Positions 1-6,376 are shown, counted from the stretch's first letter. The stretch: 6,388 nucleotides of DNA from Thermoleophilia bacterium (GCA_025928435.1 JAICJM010000213.1:1-6388), one strand, 5' to 3'. Program-made: numbers and translations. Notes: generated from the letters alone by a model not told the origin.

Positions 1-95
1 ACGACAAGCTGATGTCGATCGGCTGGAAGGTGCTCCTCCCGGCCGCCACCCTCAACCTGCAGGTCACTTCGGTCATCGTGGCCAGCCGCGCGTAA
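1..95 (+). CDS. nuoH: NADH-quinone oxidoreductase subunit H, C-terminal end (partial)
   Basis: Only the last 30 codons are present, read from base 3 (bases 1-2 finish a codon that begins outside the window) to the TAA at 93-95. The peptide begins DKLMSIGWKVLLPAATLNL and ends VASRA. It matches the conserved end of NuoH, where a [RY]D-[QK]-LM-x-x-GWK-x-LLP motif precedes the last transmembrane helix. NuoH is the membrane subunit that, with NuoB, NuoD and NuoI, forms the quinone-binding chamber and connects the peripheral arm to the proton-pumping membrane arm. Position directly before nuoI is the standard operon order. Its stop codon is in the same frame as nuoI. The catalytic loops and earlier helices lie outside the window and cannot be judged. 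Confidence 0.93.
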   Translation, partial: DKLMSIGWKVLLPAATLNLQVTSVIVASRA

Positions 96-104
96 GGATC
101 GAGG
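96..104 (+). promoter_or_regulatory. Likely ribosome binding site for nuoI
   Basis: GGATCGAGG directly follows the nuoH stop and contains two purine-rich patches, GGA (96-98) and GAGG (101-104). No other purine-rich run occurs before the conserved part of NuoI. It therefore places the nuoI start within about 3-12 bases, at the ATC of 108 or the GTC of 114. Spacing from GAGG to 108 is short (3 bases) and from GGA is 9 bases. Confidence 0.45.
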
Positions 105-107
105 ACA

Positions 108-608
108 ATCCCCGTCACCGGCACAGTCAAGGGCTTCGCGGTCACTTTCGGGCACCTGTTCCGGAAGCCCGTCACGCAGCTGTACCCCTTGTACAAGCGG
201 CCGGTGTACCCCCGCTTCCGCGGCCGTCACCGGCTGCACCGGCACGAGAACGGTCTCGAGAAGTGCGTCGGCTGCTCGCTGTGCGCCGCCGCCTGCCCGG
301 CCGACTGCATCCGGGTCGTGGCGGCCGAGAACACGCCTGAAGAGCGCTACTCACCGGGCGAGCGCTACGCCCGCATCTACGAGATCAACATGAGCCGCTG
401 CATCTTCTGCGGCTACTGCGAGATCGCCTGTCCGTTCGACGCGATCACGCTCGGGCACGACTACGAGCTGGCCGAGATGTCGCGCGAGGCGATGGTCTAC
501 GACAAGGACATGCTGCTCGAGCCGATGCACCCGAGCCGCACGACGCCGGTCGCACCCGACGACCCGTTCGACGTCGTCGAGCCCGCGGGTGAGGCAGGCC
601 GGGCGTGA
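108..608 (+). CDS. nuoI: NADH-quinone oxidoreductase subunit I, 8Fe ferredoxin-type protein; start codon atypical
   Basis: NuoI holds clusters N6a and N6b, which relay electrons from NuoG toward NuoB and quinone at the membrane surface. Counting from ATC at 108 gives 166 residues, close to the family's usual 160-180. The first cluster motif is CVGCSLCAAACP (Cys 53, 56, 59, 63) and the second is CIFCGYCEIACP (Cys 98, 101, 104, 108). Each is CxxCxxCxxxCP. The conserved linker with SPGERYARIY and the upstream PRFRGRH motif are present. The family's amphipathic N-terminus (GTVKGFAVTFGHLFRKPVTQ, from base 120) is in frame and clearly coding, but no ATG, GTG or TTG lies between the nuoH stop and the TTG at 189. 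Starting at that TTG would remove the conserved N-terminal helix. I favour ATC 108 (giving MPVTGTVKGF) with GTC 114 as second choice; a base error at the start is also possible. The stop overlaps the nuoJ start by 4 bases. Confidence 0.93.
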   Translation: MPVTGTVKGFAVTFGHLFRKPVTQLYPLYKRPVYPRFRGRHRLHRHENGLEKCVGCSLCAAACPADCIRVVAAENTPEERYSPGERYARIYEINMSRCIFCGYCEIACPFDAITLGHDYELAEMSREAMVYDKDMLLEPMHPSRTTPVAPDDPFDVVEPAGEAGRA

Positions 609-1246
609 CCTACGACATCGTGTTCGTCGTCGCGTCCGTCGTGGCGATCGTCGCCGCACTCATGGTCGTGCTCTCCGGCAACCCCTTCATCTCGTCGCTC
701 GCGCTGATCGGGAACCTGATCGCCCTGGCGACCTTCTACATCCTGCTCCAGTCCGACTTCCTGGCCGCGGCGCAGGTGATCGTGTATGCGGGGGCGGTGA
801 TGATCATGTTCCTCTTCGTCACCGCCTACCTGGGCGGGCGCGCCGACGAGCCGACGCGCCAGCGGCCGGTCTGGCAGACGCTGGCGGCGCTCGTCGCCGC
901 AGCCGGGATCGCGGCCGAGATCGTGTTCGGCGTCGCGCGCGAGAGCTTCCTGCACGGCCCCGTCGTGAGCGACGCGTTCGGCGGCCCGCAGGCGATCGCG
1001 GGCCGGTTCCTGGGCCGCTACCTGCTCGCGTTCGAGGGCACCTCCCTGCTGCTCCTGATCGCCGCGGTCGGCGGCGTCGTCCTCGCTACCCACCGGCCCG
1101 CGCCGCGCGGCGCCGACGAGCCGGGCGCGTTCGAGGTCGAGCGGCCGCGGCGCGTCCGCTCGCTGCAGTCGTCGGTGATGCAGGCCGAGACGGAGTTCGA
1201 GGTCGTCCGAACCGGCGGCGGCGACGGGGAGAAGGACGAGGCCTGA
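605..1246 (+). CDS. nuoJ: NADH-quinone oxidoreductase subunit J
   Basis: This 213-residue membrane protein is the ND6 homologue of complex I, in the proximal membrane arm between NuoH and NuoK. Five hydrophobic helices can be placed at about 4-23, 30-48, 54-76, 88-110 and 140-162. The third holds VIVYAGAVMIMFLFV, the family's most conserved helix, whose pi-bulge rearranges during the catalytic cycle in known structures. The fifth has the FE pair (Glu144) that commonly marks NuoJ. The GTG start at 605 overlaps the nuoI TGA (GTGA), with AGG at 596-598 as a plausible ribosome site. The C-terminal tail of about 50 residues after helix 5 is hydrophilic, basic at first (VERPRRVR) and acidic at the end. 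This makes the protein somewhat longer than E. coli NuoJ. The tail looks disordered and I cannot assign it a role. Confidence 0.95.
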   Translation: MTYDIVFVVASVVAIVAALMVVLSGNPFISSLALIGNLIALATFYILLQSDFLAAAQVIVYAGAVMIMFLFVTAYLGGRADEPTRQRPVWQTLAALVAAAGIAAEIVFGVARESFLHGPVVSDAFGGPQAIAGRFLGRYLLAFEGTSLLLLIAAVGGVVLATHRPAPRGADEPGAFEVERPRRVRSLQSSVMQAETEFEVVRTGGGDGEKDEA

Positions 1247-1551
1247 TGCACGTCGGCGTCGAGTGGTTCATCTCGGTCTCCGCGATACTGTTCGGGATCG
1301 GCCTCTACGGCGTCTTCACCCGCCGCAGCCCGCTGATCCTGCTGCTGTCGGTCGAGATCATGCTGAACGCCTGCAACCTGGCGCTGATCTCGTTCTCGCG
1401 CTACGTCGGTGAGCAGTCCGGCCAGGTGTTCGCGCTCGTCGTGATGGCCGTCGCGGCTTCGGAGGTCGTCGTCGGCCTCGGCATGATCGTCGCCATCGCC
1501 CGGCGCAAGGGCGACCTCGACGTCGACCGGCTGACGGGGCTTCGGCACTGA
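1246..1551 (+). CDS. nuoK: NADH-quinone oxidoreductase subunit K
   Basis: This 101-residue, three-helix protein is the ND4L homologue. It links NuoJ to the first antiporter-like subunit, NuoN, in the proton path. Helices fall at about 5-24, 30-50 and 60-85. The two membrane glutamates known to matter in the family are both visible: Glu37 in LLSVEIMLN and Glu73 in AAASEVVVGL, matching E. coli Glu36 and Glu72. Length equals the family norm (about 100). The ATG at 1246 shares its A with the nuoJ TGA (TGATG), and GAAGGA at 1231-1236 sits 9 bases upstream as ribosome binding site. The open frame runs further upstream to 589, but that part overlaps nuoJ and is arginine-rich shadow sequence, so it is not included. 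The C-terminus (RRKGDLDVDRL) is a short charged tail. Confidence 0.96.
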   Translation: MHVGVEWFISVSAILFGIGLYGVFTRRSPLILLLSVEIMLNACNLALISFSRYVGEQSGQVFALVVMAVAASEVVVGLGMIVAIARRKGDLDVDRLTGLRH

Positions 1552-3449
1552 TGGAGGTGCTCGCCTGGATCTGCCTCTTCGCGCCGCTTGCCGGCGTGGG
1601 GGTGCTCACCCTGACCGGCTCGCGCATCTCCCGCCCGGTCGCCTCCTGGATCGGCACGCTGATCGCGTTCGTCGCGTTCGCGGCCGCGATCGCCGAGTTG
1701 TTCGCGATGCTGGGCGAGGGCGCCTCGCAGCGGGCGCACACCTACACGCTCGGCACCTGGGCCGGGTCGGACACGTTCCGGGTGCCGTTCTCGATCCTGG
1801 TGGACCCGCTGGCCGTGACCGAGATGCTTGTCGTGGCCGGCGTCGGCGCCGTGATCGTCATGTACTCGATCGGCTACATGCACGGCGACGACAAGCAGCG
1901 GCGCTTCTTTGTCTACATGGACATGTTCCTGTTCTCGATGCTGCTCGTCGTCATGGCGTCGAACTTCGTGCTGCTGCTGGCCGGCTGGGGCCTGGTCGGG
2001 CTCTCGTCCTACCTGCTGATCGGGTTCTGGCACGAGCGGCCCGAGCCGGTGGCGGCGGCCAAGAAGGCCTTCGTCATGAACGCGATCGGCGACGTCGGGA
2101 TCGCGATCGCCATCCTCTTCATGGTCCGCGACCTCGGCACGACCGACTTCGGGGCGGTGTTCTCGGCCGCGCCCCAGCACTGGGCCAAGGGCTCGGCCGA
2201 CGCGAACTGGGTCGCCGCCGGGCTGCTGCTCGGCGCGCTCGCGAAGTCGGCCCAGATCCCGCTCCACACCTGGCTCCCGGACGCGATGGAAGGCCCGACC
2301 CCGGTCTCGGCCCTGATCCACGCCGCCACGATGGTGACCGCCGGCGTCTACCTGGTCGCCCGCGCGCACCCGCTGTTCGAGAACGCCCCGGACATCCTGG
2401 CGCTGACGGCCCTGCTCGGGATGGCGACGCTCCTGATGGCGGGCGTGATCGCGCTCGTCCAGACCGACATCAAACGGATCATCGCCTACTCGACGATGAG
2501 CCAGATCGGGTACATGTTCACCGCCGTCGGCATCGGCGCCTACTCGGCGGGCATGTTCCACCTGGTCACCCACGCGTTCTTCAAAGGGCTTCTGTTCCTG
2601 GGCGCAGGCGTCGTCATCCATGCGCTCGGGGGCGAGCAGGACGTGCGTCGCATGGGTGGCCTCGGGTCCGCGCTCCCGAAGACGAAGTGGCTCATGTGGA
2701 TCGGCACGATCGCCCTGATCGGCTTCTGGCCGCTGTCCAAGGACGCGATCCTCGCGAGCGACCTCGAGAAGGGCGGGACCACGGCCACGATCGTCTGGGT
2801 CGGCGGCCTGGCGGGCGCCTTCCTGACCGGCGTCTACGCCACCCGGCTCATGCGGCTCACGTTCTACGGCGACCGCTCGCAGTACGCGACCGAGCACCTC
2901 CACACCGACCACGGCGAGGCCCCCCGGGTGATGATGCTGCCGGTCGTGCTGCTCGCGGCCGGGACGCTCCTGTCCGGCTTCCTCGCGATCGGGTTCGGTG
3001 TCAACGACACGTTCGGCAACTGGCTCGCGAGGGCGGCGCCCACGATCGAGCCCTCGACCGCCGACGACCTCGTCACCACGGCCATCGCCTGGGCGGTCGG
3101 CGGGGCGGGCGGGCTCCTGGCCTGGCGCGCCTACGCCCAGCCGGGAATGCTCGAGCGGCTCAAGCGCCCGTTCGGGCGCATGCCGGTCGTTGCCGAGCAC
3201 AAGTTCTACTGGGACGAGCTCTACGACCGGATCGCCTACCTCCCGGCGGCGGTGCTCGCGTCCGGCCTCTACCGCGTCGTCGAGCGCTGGGTGATCTGGG
3301 GCACCGTCGACCTCACCACCTACATCGTCCGCCTGGGCGCCCGCAGGACGGCCGACGCCCAGACCGGGATCGTCCGCCAGTACGCCACGGTGCTCGTGGC
3401 CGGCGCGGCCGTGCTCGGGGTGTACTTCCTCTCGAGGGCGACGCTGTGA
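1551..3449 (+). CDS. nuoL: NADH-quinone oxidoreductase subunit L, distal antiporter-like subunit
   Basis: NuoL is the ND5 homologue at the far tip of the membrane arm, one of three Mrp-antiporter-like proton channels, with a lateral helix running along the arm. The 632 residues match the family size. Diagnostic blocks are KSAQIPLHTWLPDAMEGPTP (232-251) followed by SALIHAATMVTAGVYL, then DIKRIIAYSTMSQIGYMF (306-323) and HLVTHAFFKGLLFLGAG (337-353). Expected channel residues are present: Asp181 (TM6 region), Lys232 (TM7), His337, His341 and Lys345 (TM11 region), and Lys397 in LSKDAIL (TM12). The TM5 glutamate is missing: the usual GWEGVGL or GWELVGL reads GWGLVGL, with Gly147 at bases 1989-1991. 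The C-terminal part (about 545-632) fits the lateral helix and final anchor. The ATG shares one base with the nuoK stop. Only a weak ribosome site (GACGGGG, 1533-1539) is seen, so translation is probably coupled. Confidence 0.97.
   Translation: MEVLAWICLFAPLAGVGVLTLTGSRISRPVASWIGTLIAFVAFAAAIAELFAMLGEGASQRAHTYTLGTWAGSDTFRVPFSILVDPLAVTEMLVVAGVGAVIVMYSIGYMHGDDKQRRFFVYMDMFLFSMLLVVMASNFVLLLAGWGLVGLSSYLLIGFWHERPEPVAAAKKAFVMNAIGDVGIAIAILFMVRDLGTTDFGAVFSAAPQHWAKGSADANWVAAGLLLGALAKSAQIPLHTWLPDAMEGPTPVSALIHAATMVTAGVYLVARAHPLFENAPDILALTALLGMATLLMAGVIALVQTDIKRIIAYSTMSQIGYMFTAVGIGAYSAGMFHLVTHAFFKGLLFLGAGVVIHALGGEQDVRRMGGLGSALPKTKWLMWIGTIALIGFWPLSKDAILASDLEKGGTTATIVWVGGLAGAFLTGVYATRLMRLTFYGDRSQYATEHLHTDHGEAPRVMMLPVVLLAAGTLLSGFLAIGFGVNDTFGNWLARAAPTIEPSTADDLVTTAIAWAVGGAGGLLAWRAYAQPGMLERLKRPFGRMPVVAEHKFYWDELYDRIAYLPAAVLASGLYRVVERWVIWGTVDLTTYIVRLGARRTADAQTGIVRQYATVLVAGAAVLGVYFLSRATL
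3434..3438 (+). promoter_or_regulatory. Ribosome binding site for nuoM
   Basis: GAGGG lies inside the end of nuoL, 7 bases before the GTG at 3446. It supports that GTG as the nuoM start and argues against the long open stretch of the same frame upstream within nuoL. Confidence 0.65.
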
Positions 3450-4903
3450 CCACCGCGCTGATCTTCCTGCCCCTCGCCGGCTGCGTCGTCGTCGGCCTGC
3501 TGCCGCTGCCACGGCGGGCGACCGAGCTGCTTACGCTCGCGGTCGCGCTGGCCGAGGCGGTCCTCGGCGCGATCGCTCTGATCGGGTTCGACACCGGCGG
3601 CGGAATCCAGTACGTCCAGAACACGCTCTGGATCTCGGACTTCGGCGCCGGCGTCCCCGTCCGGTACCACGTCGGCATGAGCGGCCTCTCGCTGTTCATG
3701 GTGCTGCTCACGGCCGTCGGCATCGCGGCGTCCATCGGGACGGCGATGGTGGCCGGGCGCGAGCGCCCGCGCGTCTACCTGGCGCTGCTGCTCCTGCTCG
3801 AGTCGGCGCTGGTCATGATCTTCGCCGCCCAGGAGCTGGTGCTCTTCTACGTCGCGTGGGAGGTCATGATGATCCCGCTCTACCTGCTCATGGGCGCGTG
3901 GGGCGGCGACGGTCGCCGCCGGGCGACGATCCAGTTCGTCGTCTACACCATGATCGGATCGCTGCTGATGCTGGTCGCGATCGCCGTGCTCGGCGTCTCG
4001 GCGCACACCTTCGAGTTCTCCGCGCTCACGGCGCATCCGCACGAGTCGACCTGGCTCTTTCTCGCCTTCGCCATCGCCTTCTGCATCAAGGCGCCGCTGT
4101 TCCCGCTGCACGGGTGGATGGCGAGCGCCTACCGGGAGTCGACCCCAGAGGTGACGGCGCTGCTCTCCGGCGTGATCTCGAAGGCCGGCGCGTACGGCCT
4201 GATCGTCCTCGCCGTGCCGCTGTTCCCGACCGTCGCCCACGACCTGCGGTGGCTGTTCCTCGGCCTCGGACTGGCGGGGCTGCTCTACGGCGCGATCGTC
4301 GCCTTCCGTCAGCCCGACGCCCGCGGGGTCGTCGCCTACTCGAGCCTGAGCCAGATGAGCCTGATCGTGATCGGGATCTTCGCGTTCAACTCGAACGGCG
4401 TGACCGGCGCGATCTTCCAGATGGTGAACCACGGCGTCGTCTCGCTGGCGGCGTTCCTGCTCATCGGCCTGGTCGAGCTGCGGGCCGGCACCGACCGCTT
4501 CCGCGTCCTGGGCGGGCTGGCGAACGGCCGCCCTGTGCTCTCGACCGTCTTCCTGATCGCTGCGCTGTGGGCGCTCGCGGTGCCCGGCTCGAGCATCTTC
4601 GTGTCCGAGATCTACATCCTGATCGGCGCGTTCCAGCAGCAGGCCGTGCTCGGCGCCGTGGCGGCCTGCGGGATCGTGCTCGCGGCCATGTACATGCTGC
4701 GCTGGTACTCGGCGCTCGCCCACGAGAACGACGGCGAACGCGTGTCGCCCGAGACTCCCGACCTGCGCGTCTCGGAGCTCGCGATCGCGGTGCCGCTGCT
4801 GCTGATCCTGTTCGCGATGACCGCGTACCCGTGGGGCGTGATGCAGCGGGTCACGACGTCGCAGGTGGCGTTCGACACCCCGGCCAAGGTGCAGAAGCTG
4901 TGA
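3446..4903 (+). CDS. nuoM: NADH-quinone oxidoreductase subunit M, antiporter-like subunit
   Basis: NuoM is the ND4 homologue, the middle antiporter-like proton channel between NuoL and NuoN. The protein has 485 residues from the GTG at 3446, starting MTTALIFLPLAG, slightly shorter than E. coli NuoM (509). Key residues are found by motif: Glu139 (TM5, YVAWEVMMIPLYLLMG), Lys215 (TM7, CIKAPLFPLHGW), Lys246 (TM8, VISKAGAYG), His329 (MVNHGVVSLAAFLL) and Glu388 (TM12, IFVSEIYILIGAF). These match E. coli Glu144, Lys234, Lys265, His348 and Glu407. Departures from the commonest pattern are HGWMASAYRESTPEV for HTWLPDAH-EAPT, DARGVVAYSS for DLKRLIAYSS, and SQM (Gln303) for SHM. I believe the first is usual in some actinobacterial lineages. 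The start overlaps the nuoL stop as GTGA, and the 252 open codons upstream are shadow sequence in nuoL. Confidence 0.96.
   Translation: MTTALIFLPLAGCVVVGLLPLPRRATELLTLAVALAEAVLGAIALIGFDTGGGIQYVQNTLWISDFGAGVPVRYHVGMSGLSLFMVLLTAVGIAASIGTAMVAGRERPRVYLALLLLLESALVMIFAAQELVLFYVAWEVMMIPLYLLMGAWGGDGRRRATIQFVVYTMIGSLLMLVAIAVLGVSAHTFEFSALTAHPHESTWLFLAFAIAFCIKAPLFPLHGWMASAYRESTPEVTALLSGVISKAGAYGLIVLAVPLFPTVAHDLRWLFLGLGLAGLLYGAIVAFRQPDARGVVAYSSLSQMSLIVIGIFAFNSNGVTGAIFQMVNHGVVSLAAFLLIGLVELRAGTDRFRVLGGLANGRPVLSTVFLIAALWALAVPGSSIFVSEIYILIGAFQQQAVLGAVAACGIVLAAMYMLRWYSALAHENDGERVSPETPDLRVSELAIAVPLLLILFAMTAYPWGVMQRVTTSQVAFDTPAKVQKL
4886..4891 (+). promoter_or_regulatory. Ribosome binding site for nuoN
   Basis: AAGGTG sits inside the last codons of nuoM, 8 bases before the GTG at 4900. 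It closely resembles the consensus AAGGAG and supports GTG 4900, which overlaps the nuoM TGA, as the nuoN start. Confidence 0.6.
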
Positions 4904-6354
4904 TCTCGACGATTCCCGTCTCGTTCTCCGCGATCGCGCCCGAGATCATCCTGCTCGGCACGGCGGCCGTCCTGCTGGTGGTCGCGATCTTCCTGCCCGA
5001 CGAGCTCGCCCGCAGGCTCTCGGCCGGCGCCACCGTGTTCGCGCTCGCCGCCGCCACGGTCTACGCGGCCACCCAGTTCCACGACGGCGCCCGCGCGCCC
5101 TTCGACCACACGCTGCGGATCGACGCGTTCGGCCAGGGCGGGCGGATGCTCGTCTTCGTCGCGGCGATCGTGGCCGTCGCGTTCTCGTGGGGCATGGGCC
5201 ACCTGCGCGAGCGCGGGGTCGAGTACCACGCCCTGCTCCTGACGGCGGCGGCCGGCATGTCGCTCCTGTGCGTGGCCAACAGCTTCGTGACCGCGTTCGT
5301 CGCGCTCGAGCTCTTCTCGCTCGCGCTCTACGTCCTGGTCGCGATCGAGACCGACAATCTGCTCTCCCTCGAGGGCGGCCTCAAGTACCTGATCGTCGGC
5401 TCGGTGGGGGCGGCATTCCTGCTCTACGGGGCGGCGCTCACCTACGGGGCCAGCGGGCAGCTCGAGTTCGACCGCATCCGCGCCGGGCTCGCGTCGGGCG
5501 ACCACCACGACGTGCTGGTGCTGATGGGGCTCGCGCTGGTCATCGCCGGGCTGGGCTTCAAGGCCAACGCCGCCCCGTTCCACATGTGGACGCCGGACGC
5601 CTACGAGGGTGCGCCGACGCCGGTGACGGCGTTCATGTCCGCGGCGACGAAGGTGGTGGCGCTCGTGTTCTTCCTGCGGGTGCTGGTGACCGCCTTTCCG
5701 CGCCAGTCGGACGTGTGGCAGATCGGCCTCGCCGGGATCGTCATCGTCTCGTTCGCCGTCGGCAACCTGGGCGCGCTGCGCCAGGCGGACGTGAAGCGCA
5801 TGCTCGCCTACTCGACGGTCGGCCACTCCGGCTTCCTGCTGACGGCGGTCGCCGCCCACAGCGCCCTCGGCACGCAGGCGCTGCTCTACTACCTGACGGT
5901 GTACGGCGCGATGAACCTGGGCGCCTTCGGGATCGTGGCGGTGCGTGAGCGGGAGCTGGGCCGCCCCGTGCTGATCAGCGACTTCGCCGGCTGGGGCTAC
6001 CGCCGGCCGATCCTCGGGATCGGGATGCTGATCTGCCTGCTCTCGCTGGCCGGCTTCCCCCCGACCGGCGGCTTCCTGGGCAAGCTCTACGTCTTCTCCG
6101 CCGCCGTGGACAACGGCCAGACCTACCTGGCGATCGCCGGCGTCATCGCGACCATGGTCGGCCTCGTCTACTACCTGAAGATCCCGTTCGCGCTCTACGA
6201 CCGCGACGCCGAGGCGCCGGCGCTGAGCTCCCGCCCCGGCTTCGGCCTGACGGCGGCCGCGGCCAGCCTCGCCGCCCTGGCGGCGCTCGTGCTCGGCATC
6301 GTGCCGACGCCGCTGATCGACCTGGCGCGCACGGCGTCGAACTCTCTGTTCTAG
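4900..6354 (+). CDS. nuoN: NADH-quinone oxidoreductase subunit N, antiporter-like subunit
   Basis: NuoN is the ND2 homologue, the antiporter-like channel nearest the quinone end of the membrane arm, touching NuoK. From GTG 4900 it has 484 residues, the family's usual length, and fits the 14-helix fold. The N-terminus (SAIAPEIILLGTAAVLLV) has the PE pair common in NuoN. Channel residues seen are Glu137 (TM5, ALELFSLALYVLVA), Lys162 (GGLKYLIVGSVGAAFLLYG), Lys221 (TM7, GFKANAAPFHMWTPDAYEGA), Lys251 (TM8, SAATKVVALV) and Lys395 (TM12, GFLGKLYVF). They correspond to E. coli Glu133, Lys158, Lys217, Lys247 and Lys395, so its proton path looks complete. The middle block DVKRMLAYSTVGHSGFLL is typical. 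The gene ends with TAG at 6352-6354. It is the last nuo gene; an SOS-type palindrome follows after one base. Confidence 0.97.
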   Translation: MISTIPVSFSAIAPEIILLGTAAVLLVVAIFLPDELARRLSAGATVFALAAATVYAATQFHDGARAPFDHTLRIDAFGQGGRMLVFVAAIVAVAFSWGMGHLRERGVEYHALLLTAAAGMSLLCVANSFVTAFVALELFSLALYVLVAIETDNLLSLEGGLKYLIVGSVGAAFLLYGAALTYGASGQLEFDRIRAGLASGDHHDVLVLMGLALVIAGLGFKANAAPFHMWTPDAYEGAPTPVTAFMSAATKVVALVFFLRVLVTAFPRQSDVWQIGLAGIVIVSFAVGNLGALRQADVKRMLAYSTVGHSGFLLTAVAAHSALGTQALLYYLTVYGAMNLGAFGIVAVRERELGRPVLISDFAGWGYRRPILGIGMLICLLSLAGFPPTGGFLGKLYVFSAAVDNGQTYLAIAGVIATMVGLVYYLKIPFALYDRDAEAPALSSRPGFGLTAAAASLAALAALVLGIVPTPLIDLARTASNSLF

Positions 6355-6355
6355 A

Positions 6356-6369
6356 CGAACATATGTTCG
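6356..6369 (+). promoter_or_regulatory. LexA-type SOS box (perfect 14-bp palindrome)
   Basis: CGAACATATGTTCG is a perfect inverted repeat. It contains GAAC-N4-GTTC, the binding core of LexA in Firmicutes and Actinobacteria. It agrees with the B. subtilis consensus CGAACRNRYGTTYC at 13 of 14 positions. It begins one base after the nuoN stop and ends one base before a TATGAT hexamer, where a bound repressor would block RNA polymerase. The likely target is the gene beginning at the window edge. LexA binding is inferred from the motif and its placement. Confidence 0.78.
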
Positions 6370-6370
6370 C

Positions 6371-6376
6371 TATGAT
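6371..6376 (+). promoter_or_regulatory. -10 hexamer of a promoter for the downstream gene
   Basis: TATGAT matches the sigma-70-type -10 consensus TATAAT at 5 of 6 positions and stands out in very GC-rich DNA. Transcription would start about 7 bases downstream, near the ATG at 6383. No good -35 hexamer is seen at 16-18 bases spacing (the region is GTTCTA-like, inside the end of nuoN). The SOS palindrome fills most of the spacer. Confidence 0.55.

Noticed and set aside
189..191. TTG as the nuoI start.
   Set aside because: It would delete the conserved N-terminal segment visible from base 120 and lies within the conserved QLYPLYKRP stretch, without a purine-rich ribosome site nearby.
589..1245. 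Open upstream extension of the nuoK frame inside nuoJ.
   Set aside because: Arginine-rich shadow. NuoK family proteins are about 100 residues and begin at the ATG of 1246.
2687..3445. Open upstream extension of the nuoM frame inside nuoL.
   Set aside because: It is arginine- and proline-rich with no complex I similarity. NuoM homology, the GAGGG site and the GTGA overlap all place the start at 3446.
1401..3512. A 703-codon open frame on the minus strand opposite nuoK/nuoL, with similar long ones opposite nuoM (3320-4723) and nuoN (4612-5859).
   Set aside because: They are rich in Arg, Asp, Glu, His and Gln with no recognisable domain, as expected for the complement of GC-rich membrane-protein genes. 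The + strand genes there are certain.
3856..4899. Open upstream extension of the nuoN frame inside nuoM.
   Set aside because: Low-complexity Arg/Asp/Gly-rich shadow translation. True NuoN similarity begins at 4900 with a good ribosome site.
1..6354. CRISPR arrays, tRNAs, insertion sequences, internal terminators or gene-sized gaps.
   Set aside because: I saw none. Coding sequence covers everything except about 12 bases between nuoH and nuoI and the last 34 bases.
6348..6360. GTTC-N5-GAAC inverted repeat overlapping the SOS box, as a second operator.
   Set aside because: The half-sites are in the opposite order with 5-base spacing, unlike any LexA operator I know, and the left half is the end of nuoN. 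Likely chance.
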